A stretch of DNA of 64,000 bases from Desulfomonile tiedjei (GCA_016218715.1 JACRDG010000068.1:1-64000), one strand, 5' to 3'; shown: positions 27,499 to 36,728, counted from the first letter of the stretch. Program-made: numbers and translations. Notes: generated by a model from the letters alone, not told the origin.

Positions 27499-28695
27499 GT
27501 GCAAGAAACGATATTGAAGCCCCAGTCCGCAATCGGGAGCGGCCGCGTGCGCCGTTTCGACGCGCCGGAGAAGAACCTTCGCGTCACGCAAATAACCACC
27601 TTCTGTCCCGATGTAATCGGACCGGGTCCCACCCACCTTTATCTCATAGAGGGTTCCGCTATAGTCCTCTTGGACGCGGGCATCCCCACTCATTTGGCCC
27701 AGGCGTTCTTCTACCAGTGGCGGAATCAGCCCATGCCCGCCGAGGTCCAGGCACTTCTCCCGGATCACACCCTCCAGGAGTTCTTCCAGGGACTGGAGTT
27801 GGCCGGGCGTTCCGTGTCGGACATCGACCTGGTCGTGATTTCCCACGGACACCCCGACCACTTTCTCATGCTTCAGTCGATCCTGAACGGGGCCAAGCCT
27901 GCTATTGCAGCGCACATTCTGGATACGCCCGAGATCTGCAATCCGTGGGGGCTGCTCAGTATGTGGTTGTCGCGGACGGAGCAGCTCCAAGCCACGGGCA
28001 TGCCTTCCGCGTGGTCCCCGCGGCCCGCAGTGAGAGACGAGCTGTTCCGCAACCTGAATCTGGAATCCATGGGGGTTGCGGTCCGGGTCGATACGCCGAT
28101 CTTCGACAACGGCCCCGTAAGACTTCGCGGCGCGACTCTGTCAGAGGTGGAGGCGATTCACCTGCCCGGCCATACTCCGGGAAGCATCGGCCTGATCCTG
28201 GGCCAAGGCGATGACAGAATCCTCCTGTGCGGGGATGTGCTGCTCAACCCGATCACGCCGCATCCTGACAATCTTCTGGTCTATCTGCGGACCCTACGCG
28301 TCCTGGGACAACTCGACCGCATCGGACTCGTGCTCCCCGCGCACGGGGAGGAGATCAGGGACCTGAAGGCTCGCGTCCAATTCCTTCAGGAGCACCACCG
28401 CCAACGGCTGAACCTCACCTACGAGGCCTGCGGCTCCCCGTGCTCTGTTTGGGAGATCGCGAGCAGGGACGGGTATTTCGATACGTACGTCAACCCGGCC
28501 AAGTTCAATCCATTGGCAGCGCTGGAAGCGCTCGTCCACATGGAACTCCTCAATATGGTCGACGGACTCCGTCGCTGCGACATCCGGAACGACGTGCATT
28601 ACTTCAAGAATTCGGGAGAGCCGTTCGACCGGGTGTACGAACGCATAGTGGACCTTGTCGAGGGACGAAACTCCGGCGCAATGATGAGGTACTGA
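27499..28695 (+). CDS. Metallo-beta-lactamase-fold hydrolase
   Basis: 398 residues from a GTG with GGAGAGG upstream. Zinc-binding motifs of the fold are present in order: SHGHPDH, HLPGHTPGS, CGDVLL and the late His in PAHGEE. A C-terminal helical region (about 300-390) resembles the winged-helix tail seen in some thioesterase-like members. The fold hydrolyses esters, thioesters or lactams; a role with CoA thioesters is suggested by the acyl-CoA dehydrogenase gene that follows on the same strand. The pair is probably co-transcribed, separated by 145 bp that may hold a tiny frame. Confidence 0.88.
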   Translation: MQETILKPQSAIGSGRVRRFDAPEKNLRVTQITTFCPDVIGPGPTHLYLIEGSAIVLLDAGIPTHLAQAFFYQWRNQPMPAEVQALLPDHTLQEFFQGLELAGRSVSDIDLVVISHGHPDHFLMLQSILNGAKPAIAAHILDTPEICNPWGLLSMWLSRTEQLQATGMPSAWSPRPAVRDELFRNLNLESMGVAVRVDTPIFDNGPVRLRGATLSEVEAIHLPGHTPGSIGLILGQGDDRILLCGDVLLNPITPHPDNLLVYLRTLRVLGQLDRIGLVLPAHGEEIRDLKARVQFLQEHHRQRLNLTYEACGSPCSVWEIASRDGYFDTYVNPAKFNPLAALEALVHMELLNMVDGLRRCDIRNDVHYFKNSGEPFDRVYERIVDLVEGRNSGAMMRY

Positions 28696-28859
28696 TGCCA
28701 ATGGGCATCCCAACAAGTGATATCGGGGGAAACGTCTTTCAAATCCACAGCATCGCGGAATTCGAGGAAGAGCCTACCAAGCGACAATTCATCATCTGGG
28801 AGGGGTTTCCCTGTAGACTACGAGCTGAAAGGGGACGGTCATGTTCGATTTTGTCATGA
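28695..28859 (+). CDS. Possible small protein between hydrolase and acyl-CoA dehydrogenase genes
   Basis: A 54-codon frame starts at an ATG that overlaps the hydrolase stop codon (TGATG) and ends 19 bp inside the acyl-CoA dehydrogenase gene. The stop-start arrangement suggests coupled translation. The first 40 residues have ordinary composition (acidic EFEEEPTKR, then QFIIWEGFP), but the Arg/Ser-rich tail looks like out-of-frame sequence. No family recognised; it may be chance. Confidence 0.3.
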   Translation: MPMGIPTSDIGGNVFQIHSIAEFEEEPTKRQFIIWEGFPCRLRAERGRSCSILS

Positions 28860-30085
28860 CGGAAGAGCAGATCGATATCAGACAAGAAGCCCGCGAACTG
28901 GTGAAGTGGGTTCCCAGGCAGATGATCCTGGACATGGACGCGGACAACATAAAGTTCCCGAAGGAGTTTCTGAGAGAGGCCGGCCGGAGGAATCTCTTCG
29001 GATGCCGGTACCCGCGCCAATGGGGCGGCCGGGATATGGACTGGGTGACCACGTGCATGGTCATGGAGGAAATCGGAACCCTCGGTTACATCTTCTCTTG
29101 CACCTTCGGCGTCGGAGCGGAACTGGTCTGCGACGCCGTCATCCTCCACGGTACCGACGAACAGAAAGAAAAGTACGTCAAGCCTCTGCTGCGAGGGGAC
29201 ACGTTCGCGGCTGAATGCCTGACCGAGCCCCGCGGAGGTTCGGATTTCTTCGGCACGACGACCACCGCTGAAGACAAAGGGGATCATTTCCTCATCAACG
29301 GCCAGAAACGATTCATCGTCGGCGCTGAAGGGGCCGACTATTTCCTGGTGTACGCCCGCACCGATCCAAACGGGGAACCCCACAAGTCGCTTACGGCTTT
29401 CATAGTCGACCGCGCGGAAGGGGTGGAGACGAAGTACCTGTACGGGCTCCTCGGATGCCGCGGGGGAGGAGCAGGCCGGGTTGTCTTCCGGGATGTGAAG
29501 GTGCCGAAACAGAATGTGGTGGGAGAGATCAACGGGGCGTACCCGGTCTTTAACACCATGATGATCCCGGAACGTCTCGGGACCTCGGCAATGACCATCG
29601 GCGCGGCCCGGCCCGCGCTGGAGATCGCCACGAGATACACGACCAGGCGAAAGGCCTTCGGAAAGACCATCAATGAATTCCAAGGGGTAAGCTTTCAGGT
29701 GGCTGAGGCTGCGATGCTTCTGGATGCATCCAGGGCAATGGTCTACGCCACGGCCCGGGCAGTCGACTCGGGCGCAGAGCCCCATGTTATCCGGAGAATG
29801 GTGTCGGAAACCAAGAAGTTCGTGACCGAATCGTGCCAGAAGGTGGTCCACAACGCCATGCAGGCGATGGGCGGCATCGGGTACACGAACGTCTACCCGA
29901 TCGAACGCATCTTTCGGGATCTACGCCTCGCCACCATATGGACCGGCAGTAACGAGATCATGTCCGCTGTCATAGCTGCCGAGTGGTACAGGGAGTTCGC
30001 CCGCGTCACCGAGCCGCGGCTTGCGAGGGATTTTGAGGCTGATTCGGCAGAGGCCTTCGCGGAGGACGAAAAAATTTACGAGTAA
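28841..30085 (+). CDS. Acyl-CoA dehydrogenase
   Basis: 414 residues with AAAGGGG before the ATG. The flavin and substrate motifs of the family are present: LTEPRGGSDF (signature 1 region), RKAFGKTINEFQ, and MGGIGYTNVYPIERIFRD near the C-terminus. The usual C-terminal catalytic position (YEGT in short-chain enzymes) reads IWTGSN, with no Glu. As in isovaleryl- and long-chain enzymes, the Glu in IPERLG may serve as base. It introduces a double bond next to a CoA thioester and passes electrons to an electron-transfer flavoprotein. It follows the metallo-hydrolase gene and converges on a PilZ gene. Substrate undetermined. Confidence 0.93.
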   Translation: MFDFVMTEEQIDIRQEARELVKWVPRQMILDMDADNIKFPKEFLREAGRRNLFGCRYPRQWGGRDMDWVTTCMVMEEIGTLGYIFSCTFGVGAELVCDAVILHGTDEQKEKYVKPLLRGDTFAAECLTEPRGGSDFFGTTTTAEDKGDHFLINGQKRFIVGAEGADYFLVYARTDPNGEPHKSLTAFIVDRAEGVETKYLYGLLGCRGGGAGRVVFRDVKVPKQNVVGEINGAYPVFNTMMIPERLGTSAMTIGAARPALEIATRYTTRRKAFGKTINEFQGVSFQVAEAAMLLDASRAMVYATARAVDSGAEPHVIRRMVSETKKFVTESCQKVVHNAMQAMGGIGYTNVYPIERIFRDLRLATIWTGSNEIMSAVIAAEWYREFARVTEPRLARDFEADSAEAFAEDEKIYE

Positions 30086-30208
30086 AGGTCTTGGGCTTGT
30101 CTCCAAGCAGCGGTTGTCGGACGACTGGTGCCACTGCTGGTGTGTCCGGCAGTGCCCCTGTTTATGCCAGTTCCCGGAATCAATGTCCTGAATTCGGCCC
30201 AGTCCGGC

Positions 30209-30898
30209 TCAACCTCCTGTGGTGATGATACGTACGAGCTTGCGCAACTCCCCCAAATCCTCGTCGGATATCCTGGTAATGGCAAACCCGGTCAAGGAGG
30301 TCCCTTCGTCCGGATCGGTGAAACACCACCTGCAGTAGCCCTCGAACTCAAAAGCCGCGAACTGGCCGAACTCGTCCGCGAGGATGACGAGGGTTTTCGC
30401 GTCTCCAACGTTCGCTTCGAGCCCCGCGATGCTGACCCCCTCTTCGGAGATGTCTCGTACCGTGCCCTGGACCTCGGGCCGCGCTGCGTCGTACACAGGG
30501 ATCTCGAGATCGACCTCGTGTCTCACGAACTCAGAAGTCGTAATAAAATCGGCAGGTTCTTCAATGATCGTCTCGGGATCATCGTCAACGGACCTGCTCC
30601 CTCGCGCTTCGAGGAGCTTCTTACCTACCCGTTTAAGCATCTCCGCGGACAAGTCGTACTTCTTCATGAGTTCCGACCGACTCATTCCCCCCCGGATGTC
30701 GGCCAGGACATTTACAATGTTGAGCCTGCGAAGGACCGTATCGACTTTGTGCCCGAAAAGTCCCGCCTCGATCAGCTTCTCGTAGAGGCTCTTCACACCC
30801 TTGGCCGACAGGTTGTATTTCTTCTGAATGGCGGTTTCGTCCATGCCCGATCGAATGTCCTGCAGGATTTCCTTTTGAGATATCTTTACTACAGCCAT
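30209..30898 (-). CDS. Two-module helical N-terminus plus PilZ domain protein
   Basis: 229 residues. Two copies of a 37-residue helical module (about 10-46 and 62-100) share the pattern ILxDIRSGM....L.KKY.LS....L..KL. Each looks like a helix-turn-helix-sized unit. From about 124 comes a PilZ-type domain with DISEEG (the D/NxSxxG motif) and a weak RxxxR region (VRHEVDLEIP). PilZ domains bind cyclic di-GMP, so this may be a nucleotide-responsive regulator (inference). The start at 30898 sits close behind GGGGAGGG; an upstream in-frame ATG at 30931 exists. Paralogues are at 31249-31770 and 62232-62939. Confidence 0.75.
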   Translation of the reverse strand: MAVVKISQKEILQDIRSGMDETAIQKKYNLSAKGVKSLYEKLIEAGLFGHKVDTVLRRLNIVNVLADIRGGMSRSELMKKYDLSAEMLKRVGKKLLEARGSRSVDDDPETIIEEPADFITTSEFVRHEVDLEIPVYDAARPEVQGTVRDISEEGVSIAGLEANVGDAKTLVILADEFGQFAAFEFEGYCRWCFTDPDEGTSLTGFAITRISDEDLGELRKLVRIITTGG

Positions 30899-31248
30899 AG
30901 CCCTCCCCGGAGCGGTGAATTGGGGCGCCATTGTATGCGATTGCCCTGCCGGATGGAATAGAAAAAAACAGTGCGCCGAGTAGGCGCGGTCAAGGACTTG
31001 ACCGAGCTGCCCTCAATAATGGCGGCCCATAGGCGGTCCTCTTACCGGTGCCGTGTTGCGCCATCTTTCAGTCGGCTGCACGTTAGTCATTGACGGACGG
31101 GGTATGGTGAAGTACGGTGGGAGAGGATTGCGAGGCACCCGGCAACGAGAACCTGATAGGGTAGAGGGACCGCATACACGGCAGAGGAAGGGTACCCGGC
31201 CAATAAGGCTTCATCCTGCGTGATCCGTGCTTCAGGACAAGGGGGGCC
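30899..31248. other. Divergent promoter region between two PilZ-module genes
   Basis: This 350-bp gap separates two divergently transcribed paralogues. I see no coding frame, hairpin or clear promoter pair in it. The shared gap could allow joint control of both genes. Confidence 0.5.
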
Positions 31249-31770
31249 ATGAAAAATACAAGAAAAATCAATGGAAAAGAGTTTGTCGGCGACCTTCGGG
31301 CAGGTTTCTCTCCCCACGAGTTGATGGAGAAGTACGAATTGTCCGGAGATGACCTGCGGAAAATCCTCAGGATGGTCCTCGATGCCTCTGCCATGAAGAA
31401 GACGGAGATCGAATCCCTGCCGAGCCTGTACGAGGGAACCAACGGACAAGCAGGTATCCGGCGATTTCAGCGCAAGCGGCTCGACTACACGATGTACGTT
31501 TACGACAGCGTCGATCAGCTCGACGGCGGCGAGGTGATGGATGTCTCCGAACAAGGGATGCAAATCAAGGGCCTGCGCATAGCAAAAGGGGAAGAGCGCA
31601 CGTTCATTGCCCGTTCCAAGGCCCGCTCTCAGCACCGGCCTTTTGTGTTCGAGGCGATATGCTGTTGGGTGGAGAAACCGGACGGCGATCCGAAGAACTG
31701 GCTCGCGGGACTGAAGATCACCCGCATCTCCCACCTGGACGCCAAAGAACTCGGAGAACGGCTGCTCTAA
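31249..31770 (+). CDS. One-module helical N-terminus plus PilZ domain protein
   Basis: 173 residues with GGGGGG just upstream of the ATG. It has a single helical module (about 4-42: VGDLRAGFSPHELMEKYELS, then a KIL helix) related to the two-module proteins in this window. A PilZ-type domain follows from about 62, with a basic RFQRKR near its start and DVSEQG as the D/NxSxxG motif. It is divergent from the paralogue at 30209-30898. Probably a cyclic di-GMP-responsive or similarly regulated protein; no diguanylate cyclase is in the window. Function inferred from the domain only. Confidence 0.75.
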   Translation: MKNTRKINGKEFVGDLRAGFSPHELMEKYELSGDDLRKILRMVLDASAMKKTEIESLPSLYEGTNGQAGIRRFQRKRLDYTMYVYDSVDQLDGGEVMDVSEQGMQIKGLRIAKGEERTFIARSKARSQHRPFVFEAICCWVEKPDGDPKNWLAGLKITRISHLDAKELGERLL

Positions 31771-31930
31771 GAGGCTGTCGCGTACCGCAATGCTTTCCAC
31801 AAATCCGCACGCTGGTGTCGATTGCGACAGGGCGTCGTCAGAGGCGACGCCCGAAAAGTTTAGTATGCCAGCTCTTGGTGCTGAGTCTCGCAAGTTCGGC
31901 GTCTTTCCCGAGGTTCCCGCTCTCGGTTTC

Positions 31931-31961
31931 TTGGTGCCAGGCAAGATGCCTGTCCCACCAA
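31931..31961 (+). repeat. Half-copy of the GGTGGGACAGGC palindromic repeat
   Basis: TTGGTGccAGGCAagaTGCCTgtCCCACCAA is an imperfect palindrome immediately before the methyltransferase start. It is the same family as the full two-armed element at 41516-41576 (shared GGCAAGATGCC and GTCCCACCA). Confidence 0.65.
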
Positions 31962-32753
31962 ATGGGCGCATGCTTCATGGCTGCGCTGAAGTGGGATTAT
32001 GATAGGAAGGAACTCCAGTTGGAACCGTACGCGATGATCGATGAGGCGCTCCTCGCAGACGTGCTTCCAGGAGATGTGAGCCTCAGGCTTGTCGAACCGC
32101 ACATCTACTCCCTCTATCCGCCGGGCGAGAGCACGAACGCCTATGACGAGTTAGGAACCGTCTACGACCTTGTGGCGTGCAATCGTTTGTACAACCGTTT
32201 TGTGTGGGGGTATTGGATCGACGAGTATGCGACCCTCTGTCAACGAGCGCTGACTTCCTCGACCGACGGGTGGGTGTTGGACGCGGGATGCGGTTCGCTG
32301 GCCTTTACGGCAAGAACCTATGTCGAGCACGCGAAACGGCCTGTGATCCTATTGGACCAATCCGTCAAGATGCTCCGGTTGGCCAAGTCGAGACTCGTCA
32401 AACTGAACGGCAAAGTCCCTTCCAACCTCGTTTTTCTGCACGGAGACGTGCTCCGGCTGCCCTTCAAGCCGAAGAGCTTCGACACGATCGTCTCCATGAA
32501 CGTTCTCCACGTGCTCAATGACGTCAGGAGCGCATTGCGGGGTCTGAGACGCGTATTGCGGGACGGAGGCACGATTTCCTTCACCACGCTCGTCGAGAAC
32601 GACCGGTTCGCGGACAGATACATCCAGTTGCTGGGCAGAAAGGGCCATGTGGTCCCCAGAAACGCGAACCAGCTCATGGAATTTTTTCAAGCAGAATCCA
32701 TGCCGGTCACCTGCCGCGTCAGGGGTAACCTCGCGTTCATCTCCTATGGGTGA
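31962..32753 (+). CDS. Class I SAM-dependent methyltransferase
   Basis: 263 residues from the ATG at 31962; a second ATG at 31977 is equally possible, as neither has a good ribosome site and a palindromic repeat abuts the start. The Rossmann motif I reads VLDAGCGSLAFT, followed by an acidic end of strand two (VILLDQS), and a motif IV region (FDTIVSMNVLHVL). This is the Methyltransf_11/25 type, which methylates small molecules or quinone-like lipids. It follows a PilZ-module gene after 190 bp. Substrate unknown. Confidence 0.87.
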   Translation: MGACFMAALKWDYDRKELQLEPYAMIDEALLADVLPGDVSLRLVEPHIYSLYPPGESTNAYDELGTVYDLVACNRLYNRFVWGYWIDEYATLCQRALTSSTDGWVLDAGCGSLAFTARTYVEHAKRPVILLDQSVKMLRLAKSRLVKLNGKVPSNLVFLHGDVLRLPFKPKSFDTIVSMNVLHVLNDVRSALRGLRRVLRDGGTISFTTLVENDRFADRYIQLLGRKGHVVPRNANQLMEFFQAESMPVTCRVRGNLAFISYG

Positions 32754-32889
32754 GTCAGGAAGTGTTGCGTAATCCCGCGTTCCTCAGGACTTTCCCGAAA
32801 TCTTAACAGGGCGGTGTCGATCGCCGGAGAGCTTTGTCAGCACCGCCAACTGATTCAGGTTGGAGATTCGACGGACGGATGAAAAACAG

Positions 32890-33585
32890 ATGACCTACGG
32901 ACTGGACTACGATTTTTTTCAAATTTTCTATGCGGTTGTCTACACGATCGCCATTGGGTTGGGAATATACGCCCTTGTCAATCCGGACTTCTTCAGGAGT
33001 GAGGACCGAAAAGGCCAGCCTCGAAGTGCGAGAGACAGCTTGTTGGGCACTTGCCTAATTGTCGCTGGGGTGTCATTGGCAGCATTTACGTTCGGAAACC
33101 TGTTCTTCGGCCTCCAATACAGAACAATGTTTTCCGAAGCAACGGTAGAAGAGTTTCAAAGCCTCTTCTGCAAGACCGCCAGATCTTCCCGTTCGGAAAA
33201 CCTTCCCGTTGCGAGCACCCTCCCTGCACCCCCTTATGTCCTGATACATTGCATGGAAAAGGGTTCCGAAAGCGCTGGTGTTGATTGTTCCGCGGAATGC
33301 ACGGTTGTCTACCGACCCGAAGCGCATCCGGCCGATTCGGCTGAAGGAGCCAACGCATACATCTTCATCGTCACGCACGACCGAGAAATCGGACCAGTTC
33401 AGGGAATTTCTGCCCAGGTCATCGTTTTCGACAAGACGAACAATCAGGCTTCTTTTTGGTTCGACACTCAGGTCAGCCGAGGGAATACCTATAGCCGGAC
33501 GATCGGTCCAGGCCCGTTACAGCGCCTTGTGAACAGAGTGGCTGCCAAGATTGCAGAAGAACAGAAGGCTCCGCGGACTGAGTGA
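32890..33585 (+). CDS. Membrane protein of unknown function
   Basis: 231 residues from ATG 32890 (a TTG at 32860 is also in frame). Two N-terminal membrane helices (about 7-28 and 50-72) are followed by a soluble domain of about 155 residues containing four Cys, one in HCMEKG and two in a CSAEC motif. I do not recognise the family. No operon partner is evident; the genes on both sides are on the same strand but well spaced. Confidence 0.65.
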   Translation: MTYGLDYDFFQIFYAVVYTIAIGLGIYALVNPDFFRSEDRKGQPRSARDSLLGTCLIVAGVSLAAFTFGNLFFGLQYRTMFSEATVEEFQSLFCKTARSSRSENLPVASTLPAPPYVLIHCMEKGSESAGVDCSAECTVVYRPEAHPADSAEGANAYIFIVTHDREIGPVQGISAQVIVFDKTNNQASFWFDTQVSRGNTYSRTIGPGPLQRLVNRVAAKIAEEQKAPRTE

Positions 33586-33920
33586 GCATTTTCTCCCACC
33601 ACGTCCCAAGAGTCGCTGCAAAACCCATAGTTGAGGTCAAACGCGCAATATAGCAGGCCAAATAAGGCATTGTACTTTCAGCATTTTCCGTGTAGAAACT
33701 CCTCGGAGGTAATCCGATAAGTGGGCGAAAATCATTGTTGACCGATGGGCCGTGAGGTTCTGCAACCAGTTCTCGTTCGGCAGCCTCATTGGAGCCTCCC
33801 GAGGGAAGCCGGATGTGCGGTTACTTCGCGGCGTGCCATCATTACTCCAATGTGAAGGGATAAGCGACAGGCCCCTCGGCTCCTGCAAGGGAAAGACTGT
33901 TGCTCAGAGAAAGACAAGGA
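33586..33920. other. Intergenic region, nothing recognised
   Basis: 335 bp between two plus-strand membrane-protein genes. No coding frame with a credible start, no strong hairpin and no known repeat were found. Confidence 0.5.
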
Positions 33921-34373
33921 ATGGATAAGTTCAAGTTCTGGCAGATCTGGCTGTTCGTGGTCGGCCTCGCCATCATCGTCTTCGGCTTCGTACTCGCGTT
34001 CTTCAATCAGACCGCGGTCTTCGACCTGCTCTTCAACAACTGGATCGATCCGGCTTTCTGGATCGCAACAACCTCTATCGGCGCGGACGTCAAGCTGTTC
34101 CAGCAATGGATCTACGGAGTTCTGGGCGCAACGTGCATCGGTTGGGGCATATTCATGGCGTTCGTGGCGCACCACCCGTTCCGTGCAAAAGAAAAATGGG
34201 CGTGGAATTGCTTCGCGTTGGGAATCACCGCCTGGTTTGTGGCCGATACCGGCATCTCGCTGTACTTCGGGGTCACCTTCAATGCTGCATTTAACCTCGT
34301 GCTCTTCGTCGCGGTCGGCCTGCCGCTGGTGTTCACGAGAAAGGATTTCGTCGAGCCGAAACCCCGGATCTGA
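33921..34373 (+). CDS. Four-helix membrane protein of unknown function
   Basis: 150 residues, mostly hydrophobic, with AAGGA directly before the ATG. Four membrane helices lie at about 8-30, 62-85, 98-117 and 120-137, joined by short loops. Trp and Phe are frequent near the interfaces. No active-site motif or family recognised. It converges on the DUF4209 gene, only 18 bp apart. Confidence 0.75.
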   Translation: MDKFKFWQIWLFVVGLAIIVFGFVLAFFNQTAVFDLLFNNWIDPAFWIATTSIGADVKLFQQWIYGVLGATCIGWGIFMAFVAHHPFRAKEKWAWNCFALGITAWFVADTGISLYFGVTFNAAFNLVLFVAVGLPLVFTRKDFVEPKPRI

Positions 34374-34391
34374 CCGTCGCAGCTCGCTTTT

Positions 34392-36215
34392 CTACTGTTC
34401 CGGCTGCCTCGGTTCCACTTCACACTGGGTCAATATCAAGAACAAATGAATGACCATCAACGTATTGGTCTCATTGCACTCTTCAGGTCTTATCAGTCCA
34501 TGTGCGACATCGTTTCTCAGGTTGAAGCCCGTCTGATCCACCATAACCATTTCTACATACTTGTGGAAGTTCGGTCCCAGAGCACTCTTGACATCTTCCT
34601 GCTTTAGGAAACTGCCCAAGGGCTGCTCGTACTGAGTGCCACCTTCTCTGCTCGTTGTAGTCGGATAGCCCGCCTGGGCAAACATTCGTCTCAAGCAGCA
34701 CTCAAACTGGGGCACCAGTACGTGCAACGCACTGACATAGTCCCTGGCGAAGAATCTCTCAATGCCGACAGTCAGAATGGCAGCATTTCTCTCATCGAGG
34801 GGGGGCCACCTCCTGAGGAAGCCTATAACATCCTGGTCCTCCATTCCGCGCTGTTCAATGAGAACCCGGAAGATCGCTTTCAAGAGTGCCTCGGCATTGA
34901 TTAGTAGCTTTGTCTTGTAGTTGATGTTGGCAAGATACTGAAACCTACTACAATCTGAATCGGCTGCGAATACTTTTCGGTCATCATCCAGAACAAACTT
35001 CGGGATTTCGAACTCAAAAGGCGATGCGTCTTTGTCGTCCGCTGTTTGTTCTTCCACCGACGCAAGATCGACGACGAGACCCTCATCCGAGGCTACTTGA
35101 CAGAGGCTGTTGGCGACCGACAATTCCTTGTATTGCGAAAGGCGTTTCTCAATTTCTTCGATGGGGATTTTCATAGTCCTATGAATCTGACAGGATTCCG
35201 CTTTACTCGCAGCATAGGCCTGCCGGACAAGTACTTTGAGTTTGTCTCTCTTCTCCTTTGCTCCGATCTTCTCGTAGTGCCTGAGGGCATCTTCCAAAAT
35301 AACTGCTTTCATGATGTTGCTGCCGTATTGATTCACAGCAATAGTGGCTTCACGCTCGTATGATTCCCCTATTTCCCTTTGGTAATTTGCTAAGTCCACC
35401 TCCGCCCAGGGCAGGAGACGGCCCCAGGCCACAAGCTCCTTGCAAAAATTCCTGTGCCACATGAGCAGCTCCTCTGATTCAAGGAAGAAGGCTCTAGCCT
35501 CGTCCACACGGCGTACCAGCGCTGCATAGACTTCGTTGGAGACTGTTGCTCCCAGAGGACTCGAGAACACGCCACGCATGATCCGTGAGATTTCGTAAAC
35601 CCACCGAAGCCTCTTACCGTCAAGACTCTGGGAAAGTGCCATGAGACGCTTTATGACAGGCGTCAATAGTTCTGCACTGTGGAGCCTGATTGAGACATCA
35701 GCGGCCCGAGCAATGTCGAACAGGCATAAGGGATACTCTGGCTCGGACTGGTTCAGATGTGATGTCCCAGTTTCCTGGAGCAGATGGACCAAAATCATCC
35801 CCAGTTCAAGCCTGGTGAGTCTGCACCCTTTAGGATGACATTCAAAAAGGACGTCCGCGTAGCGGCATTTGAGAAAAGGATTTGCAGTGTCATGCAGTCT
35901 ATGTTCATAGTGGTCGAACTGCTCTGGTGAGAAGCCTTCAAGACACGGCCATTCAGTGCCATCACTGTGTCCGAACATCCCGGCAAACCTTTGACGGTAA
36001 TCCTTGTTTATGAATGGGTGGCTTACTCCAAGGTGGTGAATTTCTATCTCAAACTGTGCCTGTAACGCTAGTTCTCGTTCGCCTCGCTGTTCTGCGAGGT
36101 CCCGAACCGTCTTGAACATCTTTCCGGCTTCTGACATCCAGCGGAAATGTGGAGTCTTTTCAATTTGATCCCAAAGGTCCTGAGTGGACTTTTCAGTGTC
36201 CGTGTCGTCTCCCAT
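34392..36215 (-). CDS. DUF4209 protein with HEPN-like RNxxxHG motif
   Basis: 607 residues, soluble and mostly helical. The C-terminal region carries RNDVAHG (about residue 580), matching the RNxxxHG signature of DUF4209, which resembles the catalytic motif of HEPN ribonucleases and transferases. The preceding 550 residues have no recognised domain. The ATG at 36215 has CGGAG upstream; a GTG at 36224 is also in frame. It lies 36 bp behind a HigA-like antitoxin gene on the same strand, so the two are likely co-transcribed. That order suggests a regulated RNA-targeting or defence protein, but DUF4209 proteins are also found singly and are not proven toxins. Confidence 0.82.
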   Translation of the reverse strand: MGDDTDTEKSTQDLWDQIEKTPHFRWMSEAGKMFKTVRDLAEQRGERELALQAQFEIEIHHLGVSHPFINKDYRQRFAGMFGHSDGTEWPCLEGFSPEQFDHYEHRLHDTANPFLKCRYADVLFECHPKGCRLTRLELGMILVHLLQETGTSHLNQSEPEYPLCLFDIARAADVSIRLHSAELLTPVIKRLMALSQSLDGKRLRWVYEISRIMRGVFSSPLGATVSNEVYAALVRRVDEARAFFLESEELLMWHRNFCKELVAWGRLLPWAEVDLANYQREIGESYEREATIAVNQYGSNIMKAVILEDALRHYEKIGAKEKRDKLKVLVRQAYAASKAESCQIHRTMKIPIEEIEKRLSQYKELSVANSLCQVASDEGLVVDLASVEEQTADDKDASPFEFEIPKFVLDDDRKVFAADSDCSRFQYLANINYKTKLLINAEALLKAIFRVLIEQRGMEDQDVIGFLRRWPPLDERNAAILTVGIERFFARDYVSALHVLVPQFECCLRRMFAQAGYPTTTSREGGTQYEQPLGSFLKQEDVKSALGPNFHKYVEMVMVDQTGFNLRNDVAHGLIRPEECNETNTLMVIHLFLILTQCEVEPRQPEQ

Positions 36216-36251
36216 TGGCGTCACTCCGACGTGGCCGTCAACATGACCAAT

Positions 36252-36575
36252 TCAGGGCTGTCCGGTCGTTCCCGCCGCCAGACGTGGGATCACTTCCTTC
36301 TTGATCCTCTCCGCCAGCTTGTTGTCCTCGGCCACTTCCAGTTCATAATGAGTCTGGAGGTTGAGCCAGAACTCGACGGAAGTGCCGAGGTGTCTGGACA
36401 GCCTCAAGGCGGTATCTATCGTAAGACCTCGCTGACCGCGAACGATTTCGTTTATTCGGCGTGCAGGGACCTTGAGGTCGCGAGCGAGTTCATTCTGGCT
36501 TATCCCCATAGGTTTCATAAACTCTTCGAGGAGTATTTCCCCGGGATGGACAGGAGGCAATACCTTCTTTGTCAT
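36252..36575 (-). CDS. higA: HigA-family XRE-type antitoxin/regulator
   Basis: 107 residues. It opens with the HigA/VapI phrase PPVHPGEILLEEFM, then a helix-turn-helix (about 25-60: ISQNELARDLKVPARRINEI) and GTSVEFWLNLQ typical of the family. HigA proteins normally follow a higB toxin gene and repress the operon through the HTH. No higB-like frame lies upstream on this strand (the 270 bp up to 36848 hold only a palindromic repeat). Instead, the DUF4209 gene follows directly. A plausible promoter lies just upstream (TTGCGC, 16 bp, TATATG near 36630). Confidence 0.9.
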   Translation of the reverse strand: MTKKVLPPVHPGEILLEEFMKPMGISQNELARDLKVPARRINEIVRGQRGLTIDTALRLSRHLGTSVEFWLNLQTHYELEVAEDNKLAERIKKEVIPRLAAGTTGQP

Positions 36576-36728
36576 CGGCGTTCATCCGTTTTGTGGGCTT
36601 CCCTGCCGTTGAAGCACGCATCATCATTCACATCATATAAAGGGGATGTTCGAGGCGCAAGAACAATCCGTCTCTCGGAGCGAGCGCTCAGTCATCAGGG
36701 GCCGCAGCTGGGAACGAATTTGAATTAT

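Noticed and set aside
28841-30085. Loss of the acyl-CoA dehydrogenase catalytic Glu as a sign of cyclohexenecarboxyl-CoA-type chemistry
   Set aside because: The mid-helix PERL supplies the Glu used by isovaleryl- and long-chain-type enzymes, and the Asp known in the cyclic enzymes is not seen at the expected place.
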